From assembly GCA_963556495.2 (NCBI GenBank), contig OY747713.1:45372913-45436912 (forward strand): a stretch of DNA of 64,000 nucleotides, in the 5' to 3' direction. A model generated the notes under the pieces. That model was not told the DNA's origin. It ran no database searches and saw only the letters and a list, made by a program, of their open reading frames with translations. This DNA is from Valencia hispanica (Eukaryota > Chordata > Actinopteri > Cyprinodontiformes > Valenciidae). This document shows positions 11,103-21,810 of the stretch, one piece after another (the stretch's first letter is position 1; every line of letters begins with the position of its first letter). Made by a program: the position numbers and the translations under genes.

Positions 11103-11574
11103 TGGAGAAACGGTGGCCGGCGCCCTGCGCCACTCAGCAGTGGAAGCACTCTCATTGACTACAAAGGGAGTGTTTTTGTTGCGGTGTGCATGGCGGAGCG
11201 CATACAGTGGAAATTAGGGGTCACAGTAAACAATTGTCTAAGATGAAGATTGTCAATAAAAGAAAAGTTTGGTTTCTTTTTAGTTTGTAAACATAAAATG
11301 AAAAAAAGAAATTAATTAACTTAGGAGGTGCAAATTGAAAACTTCAGATTGATTGTATTTTGGAGCTCCTTGCTACCTTACTTCAGCATATTTTTCTACT
11401 CAACAGAACCTGAACAATAAACCCGAACTGAACTCTCAGCCTTCCATCCTCTCATAAACCCAATCATTTGTGTGTGCATCTTATTGAACTAAACACCACA
11501 TTCTGATCATCCATATACAAAATTAAATGATACCGGAATAAATAATAAAAGTAGAAAAATAGCAAAAACTGATG

Positions 11575-12120
11575 AAGGCTCAGTGTCATTTTGACTGACG
11601 GGGTGAAAAGAAAATCCCATCATAATCAATTTTTATCCGTCAATTTTTAAGATGATAATAAAAAAACTAAGTTGCACTTAAAATACGAACAGATCACCTG
11701 CTGGGCCCTGAACGGACAGCTCACAACTTGATGTTCTGCTCTGCTGCCGAACAGGAGACTGACAATCGCCACTTCAGCCAAAGTTTTGAAATGAGGGGAC
11801 AATTATCCAATTGCAGAGATCAGAAGTTGGAAAGACTCTCTGAACGAGTCATTTCCTGATCTGCAAGCTATCCCTTCAGTGGGAGGTAGGCTATATCTTG
11901 CAGCATCCTGCTTTTTGCACAACACCGGGCTGTTTGGAGCGCGTCTGTGATCAGCCACACCGGTCACTGACGAGCTGTCAACTCCCGGATAGCAGGATGA
12001 ATTGAGTACGGTGTCCAGGTCTGAGACGACGCTCAGATGCTCTCATGTGAATCTTTATTTTTTATATTATTATTGTTGTTTTAGTTAACTGTACTCCGTG
12101 CGTAAAGTTTGAAAATGTCT
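11575..12120 (+). repeat. Unclassified dispersed repeat, copy 1
   Basis: This stretch aligns by eye, in the same order and orientation, with 32090-32845. Shared phrases include CAAAGTTTTGAAAT, GTCATTTTGAC, ACGGTGTCCAG followed by CTGAGA, and GCGTAAAGTT. The copies are strongly diverged and contain indels. I see no reading frame, terminal repeat or tail that would assign a class. Tc1 copy A lies about 120 bp downstream. Confidence 0.5.
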
Positions 12121-12238
12121 GCAAGTCTGCATCAAATGGATTCTCTTCATGTAGAGAACAAGGAAACTGTAGCCTATAGCACTTTTTTTGCCAGTGATAT
12201 TTGGTGCAACTTATTTCATACTCACTTCCTCTCACATA

Positions 12239-13795
12239 CAGTGGCTTGCAAAAGTATTCTGACCCCTTGAACTTTTCCACATTTTGTCACATTACAGCCA
12301 CAAACATGAATCAATTTTATTGGAATTCCAGGTGAAAGACCAATACAAAGTGGTGTACACGTGAGAAGTGGAACAAAAATCATACATGATTCCAAACATT
12401 TTTTACAAATAAATAACTGAAAAGTGGGGTGTGCGTAGTTATTCAGCCCCCTTTGGTCTGAGTGCAGTCAGTTGCCCATAGACATTGTCTGATGAGTGCT
12501 AATGACTAAATAGAGCGCACCTGTGTGTAATCTAATGTCAGTACAAATACAGCTGCCCTGGGACGGCCTCAGAGGTTGTCTAAGAGAATGTTGGGAGCAA
12601 CAACACCATGAAGTCCAAAGAACACACCAGACAGGTCAGGGATAAAGTTACTGAGAAATTTAAATCAGGCTTAGGCTACAAAAAGATTTCCCAAGCCTTG
12701 AACATCCCACGGAGCGCTGTTCAAGCGATCATTCAGAAATGGAAGGAGTATGGCACAACTGTAAACCTACCAAGACAAGGCCGTCCACCTAAACTCACAG
12801 GCCGAACAAGGAGAGCACTGATCAGAAATGCAGCCAAGAGGCCCATGGTGACTCTGGACGAGCTGCAGAGATCTACAGCTCAGGTGGGGGAATCTGTCCA
12901 TAGGACAACTATTAGTCGTGCACTGCAAAATGTTGGCCTTTATGGAAGAGTGGCAAGAAGAAGCCATTGTTAAAAGAAAACCATAAGAAGTCCCGTTTGT
13001 AGTTTGCCACAAGCCATGTGGGGGACAAAGCAAACATGTGGAAGAAGGTGCTCTGGTCAGATGAGACCAAAATGCAAAACGCTATGTGTGGCGGAAAACT
13101 AACACTGCACATCACTCTGAACACACCATCCCCACTGTCAAATATGGAGGTGGCAGCATCATGCTCTGGGGGTTCTTCTCTTCAGCAGGGACAGGGAAGC
13201 TGGTCAGAGTTGATGGGAAGATGGATGGAGCCAAATACAGGGCAATCTTGGAAGAAAACCTCTTGGAGTCTGCAAAAGACTTGAGACTGGGGCGGAGGTT
13301 CACCTTCCAGCAGGACAATGATCCTAAACATAAAGCCAGGGCAACAATGGAATGGTTTAAAACAAAACATATCCATGTGTTAGAATGGCCCAGTCAAAGT
13401 CCAGATCTAAATCCATGCTGTTCACAAACGCTGTCCATCTAATCTGACTGAGCTGGAGCTGTTTTCCAAAGAAGAATGGGCAAGAATTTCAGTCTCTAGA
13501 TGTGTAAAGCTGGTAGAGACAGACCCTAAAAGACTGGCAGCTGGAATTGCAGCAACAGGTGGTTCTAGAAAGTATTGACTCAGGGGGCTGAATAATTACG
13601 CACACCCCACTTTTCACTTATTTATTTGTAACAAATGTTTGGAATCATATATGATTTTCGTTCCACTTCTCACGTGTACACCACTTTGTATTGGTCTTTC
13701 ACGTGGAATTCCAATAAAATTGATTCATGTTTGTGGGTGTAATGTGACAAAATGTGGAAAGGTTCAAGGGGGCCGAATACTTTTGCAAGCCACTG
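12239..13795 (+). mobile_element. Tc1-like transposon, copy A (defective)
   Basis: Complete at both ends: it begins CAGTGGCTTGCAAAAGTATT, ends in the reverse complement, and is flanked by TA on both sides (12237-12238 and 13796-13797), the standard Tc1/mariner target. The inverted repeats are roughly 200 bp each. It is 1557 bp long against 1604 bp for copy B, the difference being mostly small coding deletions. Confidence 0.93.
12608..13578 (+). pseudogene. Tc1-like transposase, copy A, inactivated
   Basis: Encodes a DD34E transposase that would cut and paste the element. The N-terminal paired-like DNA-binding region is intact (MKSKEHTRQVRDKVTEKF..., with GLGYKKISQALNIPRSAVQA as the first helix-turn-helix). 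The frame breaks at about 12962, where copy B has one more A. Near 13070 about 16 bp present in copy B are missing. The catalytic segment DNDPKHKA is present in another frame. Near 13416 about 29 bp are missing relative to copy B, which removes the IENLW segment with the catalytic Glu. The protein cannot work. Confidence 0.9.
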
Positions 13796-13797
13796 TA

Positions 13798-14639
13798 AGA
13801 GATGTGACGTCAGATATAAGATGATGAGAAGGAGAATCGCAGTTGGTCAAACATGCATTAAAGTTGCGATAATAGAATCAAACTGCAAGACGTGGTTTGG
13901 CTGAATTTGGGTTAATAATTGCGATCGCAACATAACTAAATCCCAGAGGGTCTGACTACCTCCAGTCTCGGGCTCCTCCATTCATCTCTACTTTATCATT
14001 CATTGTCCCCCTCAGAGGTTCCCCTATTGTTCTCTCATTGATCAACAGTCTTTAGTGGACTTCCTCAGCAAAGATGACCACTTGAAGCTATGAATAATGA
14101 TTTTTGTACAGAAGCTTTGTGCTTCCATCTGACTGTGATGCCTAATTTTACTCCAGACTTTTGCTGCTGGTGTGTAACTGGCTGTAGATACAAATTTTGT
14201 GCTCTGCCTCTTTAAGTCAGCAGTGCAACAGCTTGCAACTATGTTCGATTTGCACTCTCCACCCAGTACTGCAACACAGTGCTGTTTTTGCTACACATAT
14301 TCAATTGGGTATTTTTCCCTGTCAGTCACATTAAAGCCCCAAACTTCAAAGTATTTTAGTTAACGTTTAGTTTTGTGGTGCATAGTTATGCAGGAGAAGG
14401 AAAATGAAATATAGTTTTCAAACTTAAAAAAAACTATGAGATACCCTGAAATAATAACTAATGCATACAATTGCTTATTAAGTAGACAGATCTTCAACAA
14501 TCATTTCCAGCCATTAATGCATTGTATCGTTGTGAAATACTTTACAGTATTTTCTACTAATTTTCTTTCATGGCCCTTACAAAAAGCAACAGAGACAACT
14601 ACATGCATCCTATTTTAAAGGAGAGTAGTTATCTCCACT
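13798..14639. other. No recognisable feature
   Basis: AT-rich DNA between Tc1 copy A and the Rex1-type relic. I see no gene, terminal repeat or tandem array in it; the 60-codon frame at 14436-14618 looks fortuitous. Confidence 0.5.
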
Positions 14640-15734
14640 GGCCAGAGTTGGACAGATTATTGATCTTGTAGGTGCTGCACTTTGGCGACCAGGGGTGTTC
14701 TGCTGGGGCAACATTTGTTTAACGCTTTTTTATTCTTTTTATTTTTATTTAGCATAAGGATGCTAACGATAACTATGAAGCTACAGCCGTTTTCATTAAT
14801 GCTGCTCTGGGTAACGAGTGAAGCTTGCTGTATAGTCTTTTTTGGGACCCTCTACAGCATCAAGCAACTCTCAGCAACTAACCTACTCGAGAGAGCTTTT
14901 GTTATCTCTGCAGGATAAGCAGGTCTCAGAGTGGATTTCTGGAGGATGTAAGGAGAGAACCCACTGCTATGGCTGGGAAACAACGTAAGAGAGGCAATTG
15001 GGGAGGTGTTCGACAGCGGCTCAGGAGAGGAGGGAACAAGCCACCTCTTCCCTCCATGATTCTGAGTAATGTACGGTCACTGCTGAGTAAAACCGATGAA
15101 CTGGGTTTCAGATTGTCATCCCTGTTATGAATACAGAAATTCATGTGTTCTGCTGGTAACAGAAAGATGACTCAGTTCAGATATACTGGACACTCTCATT
15201 GATATTGAAGGGTTTTCTTGCATACGCACAGAGACAACTGCATCCTCAGGCAAGGGGAGAGGAGGTGGTGTGTGTGTACATTAAAAACGAGTGGTGTAAA
15301 CAGTACACTGTGCGAGAAATATTGTGCAATCCAGACTTGGATCTATTTTCCCCGAGAATTAGGCAATGTTGTTGTTCTTGCGGCTTACGTTCCACCCAGT
15401 GGGAATGCTAATAAAGCTGCTACTCGTATTTCTGAGTGTGTACATGACCAACTCCAGCGTACCCCTGAGGTTGCTGTCTTCACTCTAGGGGACTTTAATC
15501 ACTGTCACCAGCAGCAGCAGGAGGTACTGGATTCAATCAGTACATTAAATGTGGCCCCAGGAAGGACAGAGTTCTAGATAAAGTTTACGGTAATATTAAG
15601 AACGCTTACAGAGCAAAGGCACTCCGTCCACTGCTAAATTCAGATCATGCCACTATACAGCTGATGCCAACAAATAAAACTGTACTGAAAACAACAAAGC
15701 CACAACATACATTTATGCTGATGTGGACACAGCA

Positions 15735-15985
15735 TAGATTTGCTGTGATGGACTGGTGCCTATCTCATGTGAGCGGAGGATGCGTTCTGATTGGTCGCTT
15801 GAATATTTGCCCTCAGCACTCAGCTCACGAGGTGAAAAATATCAAACTTGTTTGATTTTTACCTCAACGCCTCGTGAGGCAGAAAAATCACCAGAAATTA
15901 GCCGCACACAGTGAGCTATCTGCTGAGCAAACGGCGTCGAATGACTTTTTGCTCAGCAGATAGCTCTTGTGTGCGGCAGGCTTTA
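15735..15985. mobile_element. Foldback/MITE fragment inside the Rex1 relic
   Basis: Sequence unlike Rex1 separates the endonuclease and RT pieces of the relic. It contains a long hairpin: the arm at 15901-15931 (GCCGCACACA...GCTGAGCAAA) pairs with 15948-15977 over about 30 bp, with one bulge. The outer boundary is uncertain and no target duplication could be defined. Confidence 0.5.
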
Positions 15986-16430
15986 AGTCAAAGGTTTCCT
16001 CATATTTAGATCCATTGCAATTTCCATACTAGCAAGGACTTGGTACCACTGATGCCGTTGTTAGTATGTCTCATTTAATTAGTAAACATTAGGAAAAGTT
16101 AGATGGGTATGCACATGTCTTTTTTGCTGATTTCCCTTCGGCTGTTGACACAGTACGCCCTCACATACTTTTACAAAAACTGACTGACCTACATGTTAGT
16201 CCTTCCTTGGTCAAGTGGTTTATTCTCACATCTCACATAAAGTGAGGGTAAACAATGTTTTGTCTACAGCAAAATGAAGTAGTAAATAAGTAGTAGTACA
16301 TTTATTCATGTAAATAAGTAAATAAGTTCCCCCAGGGAGCTGTAAGTTCTCCTATTCTTTTTACTTTGTATAAAAACGAATATAGGAGTAGAAAACCAAA
16401 CAATAACATTTTAACATTTTCAGATGACAC

Positions 16431-16570
16431 CAAATATGGAGAAGCAGCTTTCAGTTTCTATGCTCCTCTAATCTGAAACAAACTTCCAGACCAGTGCAAA
16501 GCTGCTGAAACACTGATTTCTTTTGAATCAGAACTAAAAGCATATCAGTTTAGAGCTGCATTTGAGTAAC
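16431..16570 (+). repeat. L2 fragment A (RT C-terminal end)
   Basis: Reads KYGEAAFSFYAPLI-stop-NKLPDQCKAAETLISFESELKAYQFRAAFE, the typical end of an L2 ORF2. It is inserted between the DDT remnant and the ESFKYLGV segment of the Rex1 relic. It shares an unusual G-to-A change (TGG to TGA at the usual LIWNK position) with the reverse L2 at 18640-18775, so the two are closely related copies. Confidence 0.75.
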
Positions 16571-17103
16571 AGGTGGAGTCCTTTAAATATCTTGGTGTCT
16601 ACAGTATGTATTTCTTCTTTAATGGAACATTCATGTTGATTTTTTATGCCGCAAATTGTCTCAGAGGTTTAATTTTCTAAGACGACTGTTTGGTTTGAAC
16701 ACAAAAACAATGTCTTTTTTTATAAAGCAGTGTTGGAAAGTTTAATCAGATATGGAATAGTGACTTGGTTTGCCTCACTTACCACCATATGTAAAGCCAA
16801 AATTGGTTGGAAACGCCATTCACATTATTGGTAGCAGAGAGCATCCTTCTCTACATAAGATCTTTAAAAGCTCTGTTCTGGCGCAGGTCAAAAGCATTTT
16901 GAAGGAGCCTTCTCACATGCTGTTCAGTGAGTATGAGCTCTTACCATCAGGGAGGCATTACCAAGCTGTGAGGTATAGAAGTAATCGATTTAAAAACTCC
17001 TTTATTCCTATATCTGTGGCTCCTTTGAACAAACACAGATAATATTAGAGGATTATAATTGTATTAAGGGCATGAATGTTGGAATAAATTATTATTGTTA
17101 CTA

Positions 17104-17340
17104 TTTGGTTCTAATTCTAGGGATGTTGAGTAGACTGGAATTCGAGGACCTGAGTGGTCTGGGAGGTTGGTATAGTAACAGTAGATCTTCAAGATACTTT
17201 GGAAAGTTATGGCACGTCCATCCATTGATTTGCTCGATGCATGTACTTAGGGTTTTGGATGGGTTTAAAATCACCTGGTGTAATGTAGAGCTAAGCATCA
17301 TCTGCATAGTTATGGTAGCTAATCTTACTGGTATTATTTC
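17104..17340 (-). repeat. L2 fragment B (RT region around YADD)
   Basis: About 230 bp nearly identical to 18774-19003 in the same orientation. Read on the minus strand it includes YADDA-stop-LYITPGDFKPIQNPK, the L2 RT active-site region. It sits in the 3' UTR of the Rex1 relic. Confidence 0.75.
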
Positions 17341-17619
17341 ACAATGCAATGTATAGGAGGGTGTAATATAGGACAGATAAATGTAGCATCGCTACTGTAT
17401 ACCGATTGCTGGCTCAGATAGTCTCCAGGTGGAGTTGTGGAAATGTGAGGACTGTTGTCCTATTTCTGTTGTCTTTTATTGTATACAATCACAGTTGCTT
17501 TTGTATAACTATATGTATAGTATTTTAATGTTGTACCCTTGGCACTACAAGCCCAGGACAAATTTATTTTGGGACAATAAAGTTTAATCTAATCTATTTG
17601 TTGCTGTGATCACAATATC

Positions 17620-17940
17620 AGCAAAACATGAAAAGGTTCAACAACTCCATTACTTTGGTACCTCTAAATAAAATCCAGTGCAACCTAATTGATAAATAGA
17701 GTCTGTGTTTAATGGAATTTGCTTCTTAATGTTTCTGGCCTCCTCTGATGTTCTTTGGAGGATCATTAGAGAACAAGCAGCATCATGAAGACCAAGGAAC
17801 CCACCAGTCAGGTCAGGGAGAAAGTTGTGGAGAAAGCAGGGTTAGGTTCTTAAACGATCTTCCAAGGTGTGAGAATCTCACAGAGCTCTGTTTAGTCGAT
17901 CATATCAGACCTGGAGTCAGAGGGGATTAGTACATTTAGA
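17620..17940 (+). pseudogene. Tc1-like relic, N-terminal part
   Basis: The phrases ATCATGAAGACCAAGGAACC and AGGTCAGGGAGAAAGTTGTG match the opening of Tc1-type transposases (M-K-T-K-E-...-Q-V-R-E-K-V-V-E-K). The frame then breaks. Only about 180 bp of coding sequence and some flanking terminal DNA remain. Confidence 0.5.
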
Positions 17941-18296
17941 TATTATACATAATTTGAAAGCTGAGATTCTTGTGATCAGGGGCGGGCTGGTCATAGAGAG
18001 GTTCGGGAGTTTTCCCGGACAGTCGGTCTGTTCCAGACCGGTGACAGGAATATGTTAAAAAGATCTTCCATTATAGAACAGCTTTATAAGCGCTACTGGT
18101 GCTGCTGCACCTGCAGCTGATTTATATCTCTCGTTGCTGCGCTCGATTCTGCAAGGTTTTTGAAAAATTCCGGATTGTTTATATTAACTATTTTGATTAT
18201 ATTTGCTAGCTGCTGTTTAGAAAGGAAGGTCATCTAACCTCGCAGGGCTTCCAAATATAAGTAGGTCGCCTCTTGAAAGTTTGAGATTGTTATGAT

Positions 18297-18431
18297 TTCT
18301 GCATTTCCTGTCGTCTCCACCCTGTTTCATTGTGTTTTTGCCCTTACCTGCCTGTTTCCTGGTCCTCCATCTCACCTATGTCTTGTTCCTCATCTCCACA
18401 GCTTTCCTGTGTTTCCCTGATCACCTCAGAC
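18297..18431 (+). repeat. LTR-like repeat, left part (split by L2)
   Basis: Starts TGTTATGATTTCTGCATTTC and runs through a pyrimidine-rich stretch with CCTGATCACCTCAG, matching the other TGTCA-type repeats in the window. It appears to continue at about 19180 (ATGTATTTAAGTCACCGTG, then AATAAAGATGG near 19316) on the far side of the L2 insertion. Confidence 0.4.
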
Positions 18432-19180
18432 AAGGCAATTTTATTTGTATTGCACACTTTCAACAACAAGGTAAATCAAGGTGCTTTACATGATTAGGGG
18501 ATAAAGTAAAAATAGCAATAAAACACAGACAAAGCATATGACACTTATAACATTAAAACAAACATGAATTTAGGATAAAGTAAAAACAGCAAAAAAGCAT
18601 GAAGCACACACAAAACATATGATACATGAAAACATTACTCAAAGGCAGCTCTAAACAGATGGGATTTTAGCCGTGATTTAAAAGAACTCAGTGTTTCAGC
18701 AGCTTTGCAGTTGTCTGGAAGTTTGTTTCAGATTAGAGGAGCATAGAAACTGAAAGCTGCTTCTCCATATTTGGTTCTAATTCTAGGGATGTTGAGTAGA
18801 CTGGAATTCGAGGACCTGAGTGGTCTGGGAGGTTGGTATAGTAACAGTAGATCTTCAAGATACTTTGGAAAGTTATGGCAAGTCCATCCATTGATTTGCT
18901 CGATGCATGTACTTAGGGTTTTGGATGGGTTTAAAATCACCTGGTGTAATGTAGAGCTAAGCATTATCTGCATAGTTATGGTAGCTAATCTTACTGGTTG
19001 TTATAATCTGGGCTAGTGGGAACATATAGATATTAAATAAGAGGGGCCCCAGGATGGAGCCCTGAGGCACCCCACTGTTTGTTTTGATGAAATGTTTCCT
19101 ATTGAAATTAAGAAGTCCCTGTTCTTTAGGTAAGACTCAAACCAGCCAAGTACTGTACCAGAGAGTCCGACCCCACTCAT
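18432..19180 (-). mobile_element. L2-type LINE, 5'-truncated
   Basis: On the minus strand it reads PQGSILGPLLFNIYMFPLAQ, then the active-site region changed from YADD to YADN and followed by a stop, then the C-terminal KYGEAAFSFYAPL segment and the AT-rich 3' UTR ending near 18432 in a TTTTATTTGTATTGCACACT-type tail (as read on the plus strand). It lies inside the LTR-like repeat at 18297. Stops in the frame show it is dead. Confidence 0.75.
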
Positions 19181-19689
19181 GTGTATTTAAGTCACCGTGC
19201 TCCTCTCATGCTTTGCTGTTGTCTTCTGTTTGGTGTCCATTTGGTCTCCGTTCTGTCCGCATTCCTTGTGCCTCCCACATTCTTCCTTTGATCCTCCTCT
19301 GCCTAAAAGACTGCCTAATAAAGATGGCAATACGACTTCTTGACAAGAGGATCGACCTGAGGTGATCGTCCTTCGAGGGCACCAGGTTGCTGTTCTGCCT
19401 CCCAGGTGTTGGTCCCCGGCACTATCTTGCTTCCTCGCCACCAAAACACACACTTTCCACTTGCTGTAAGGGTCACCAGACGGCGTTCTGCTCCATGCCT
19501 GATCCTTCAAAGGGTAACGCTGCTCATTTCCTCTGAGTGGGTTACCACGGATCTGGGTGGGCAGATCGTCATTCAGGTCCACGGGTTCAAGGGATTCCAA
19601 CCCAGTGCCTTTCAGCCTGCTCCATGACGTCTCCCTGTGCCTCACCTTCAACAACTCATTTTTAGGGTTTGAAGCTGGGAACCTTGTAG

Positions 19690-20585
19690 TAATTGTACGT
19701 TATTTAAAATAGACCCGACATGTAAAATTAGTGGATACTTGCTTCTGGGAGTCACGCCACTGCACGTCCAGTGAAAACAAACCTATTGACTATAACGGTG
19801 GCTATTGGCTGTGTATTATGATTCGCAGACATTACGCAATGCTTAAGCGTCCACTAGAAAGTTTGGGTTACTGCTAATATCCTCACTTTCCTCCACTAGT
19901 CAAATTTTAATTACCTATTGGTGCAGCTCCACACTTCAAGAAAAACTTTCATTGATCAGTAATTACCCTGACTGACCTTTTAAATAAACAAATTGTGACT
20001 TGATTTAAAACTGAAAAACAGATTCATTAGTAACAATCTCAGTCATAGCTGATTACTTTCTCACTCCCCCCTACTTATCCATATCTTCCCATCCTGATGC
20101 AAGCCACTAAAGAGCTCTTTTGTTTTGGTGTTAGAGATGCAATAGAAAAGCAGACTTTGTCCTGTGCTTCTTCCTGCTATTCCTCCCTTCCCCTTTCACC
20201 CAACAGGCAGATGGTTAATGATTGAGGGAGCAATTGCACTTGTTTTAATATGAGTGTAGCTTTGCTTCATGGACTTGATTAGATATGCTAGATGTTTAGG
20301 TGTTCAAACAATGTGTTTATTATTATTTTTGTGTGACCTTGGGAGACATTTGGAAATCAGTATGGAAACACCTTGTAATATTAAGACCCTTTGTGAGGGA
20401 AGAAATTAGGTCAGTGCAGGGGAGATAGACTGGCTGTTTTTGTGGAGGACATGCATGGCTAAGCATGACTTGACAGTTAGCTCTAAAACTGCTGTTTATC
20501 GAAATCAAAGCAGCAACAACTCAACAATTTCTGGCCAGTAGTCTATTTTTCTCTTGCTTTGCATTCCTATGAAAACCTTATCTGA
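19690..20585. other. No recognisable feature
   Basis: AT-rich DNA with no gene-like frame and no repeat that I can identify. Confidence 0.5.
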
Positions 20586-20589
20586 TCAT

Positions 20590-21350
20590 TTTCAATTCAA
20601 TTCAATTCAATTCAATTCAGTTTATTTATATAGCGCCAATTCACAACAGATATCATCTCAGGGCACTTAACAAGAAGTCATTTCAATACATTTATACAAA
20701 CATTCCAATCAGTTAAAAAGTTTCCTATTTAAGGAATCCCATCAGATTGCGTCAGTCATTGGCGTGAGGTTGGGCCCCGTTGATGCAGACTTTCCAACCA
20801 CAGCAATCCTTCAGCAATCCCTCATACTGAGCAAGCATGTAGCGACGGTGGAGAGGAAAAACTCCCCTTTAACAGGAAGAAACCTCCAACAGAACCAGGC
20901 TCAGTAGGAGCGGCCATCTGCCACGACCGTCTGGGGGTTTGAGAAGACAGAGCAGAAACACAGAAGGAACAGAAGATCTGATATAAGAGAACTTTCTATG
21001 TTACAGAAAGTAAAAAGTTGATAACAGGACACAGTGGATGTTCAGCCACTGGGAGCACCATCCCAGTCGATGCCCCCCGTCCAACAGGGCATTCCAGCCA
21101 AGCAGGATACCAGACCAGGTATATCTTCTATGGAGAGAAAAACACTGAGAGAAAACAAAGTTAACAGTCGAAATAACAGAATGTACTGTAATACAACTGG
21201 AGAGTAGTAGGAGAAAAGGAAGTAGCAGAGTGAAGAAAATTGGTAAGTCTGTCCTCCAGCAGTCTAAGCCTATAGCAGCATAACTACAGAGATAGCTCAG
21301 GATGACCTAAGCCACTCTAACTATAAGCTTTATCAAAAAGGAAAGTTTTA
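20590..21350 (-). repeat. L2 3' UTR with (TTCAA)n tail
   Basis: Begins (plus strand) with five to six TTCAA units, then TTTATTTATATAGCGCC and ACAACAGATATCATCTCA, and continues through GTCGATGCCCCCCGTCCAAC to TATCAAAAAGG. The same string of phrases is in the 3' UTR of the L2 at 59716-61345, so this is the 3' end of a related copy, truncated before the coding region. Downstream, 21360-21810 holds nothing I recognise. Confidence 0.75.
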
Positions 21351-21810
21351 TTACACTTTCTATTCACTTTCACAAAACAAATTCCTTTCAGATTCTTGGA
21401 ACGTTTGTACTAAGGAAATGCCATATCCCACTTTTGCTAAAGCACAGGAGTAGAGGAAAGCAATTTAACTACTGGCAGTCTGTGTTTACATTCAATTCAC
21501 TTAATCTAAAAGCAGTGTAATGTAAAGCTGAGGGATTTCCAGACCCGCTGTGCGCCACATGGAACAGCAGTAAAGCTGAGAAATGAGGTCACATTCAGTG
21601 GTCTCTCAACCACATTTCTCCTCGTTGGTGTTGAATTACTGAATGCAATGTACTACAATTTCTCTGCGACAGAAAGCTTACATTATACCTATTCAATGCA
21701 TTTGTTACAACATTTAACAAAAAATATATTCATACAATGTACTATAAATACAAAACTGTAACCATTTGACACGGAGACGATCAGTCTGCATATGTTCAGG
21801 CCTGGATGAA

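Larger units (their letters stand above)
10463..11220. mobile_element. Harbinger-like MITE with terminal inverted repeats
   Basis: The ends are CCCCTAATTTCCACT and its exact reverse complement; beyond that the similarity continues for about 15 bp with mismatches (TACATGCGTTCCGC versus GTATGCGCTCCGC). The flanks are TTA on the left and TCA on the right, which could be a mutated 3-bp duplication. No transposase remains; the 77-codon plus-strand frame at 10984-11217 resembles nothing I know. A (CCACG)n expansion lies just inside the left repeat, and a perfect hairpin lies at 11067-11102. Confidence 0.6.
14640..17600 (+). mobile_element. Decayed Rex1-type LINE
   Basis: Fragments in order match the Rex1-type element at 48898-51267 and the wider family. 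They are an Arg/Gly-rich start and endonuclease opening (PLPSMILSNVRSLLSKTDELG, near 15040-15115), FTLGDFNHC (near 15480-15503), NIKNAYRAKALRPLLNSDHATIQL (near 15595-15665), an RT segment AHVFFADFPSAVDTVRPH (near 16110-16165), VPPGAVSSPILFTLYKN (near 16328-16380), a DDT remnant, ESFKYLGV, then GSREHPSLHKIF and LLPSGRHYQAVRYRSNRFKNSF (16830-17010). The 3' UTR appears to continue at 17341-17600, ending AATAAAGTTTAATCTAATCT. Many stops and frameshifts make it old. It is interrupted by a foldback element and by two pieces of L2. Confidence 0.7.

Noticed and set aside
19187..19654. 155-codon minus-strand open frame
   Set aside because: It runs across the LTR-like repeat including its poly(A)-signal region and is antisense to it; no recognisable domain.
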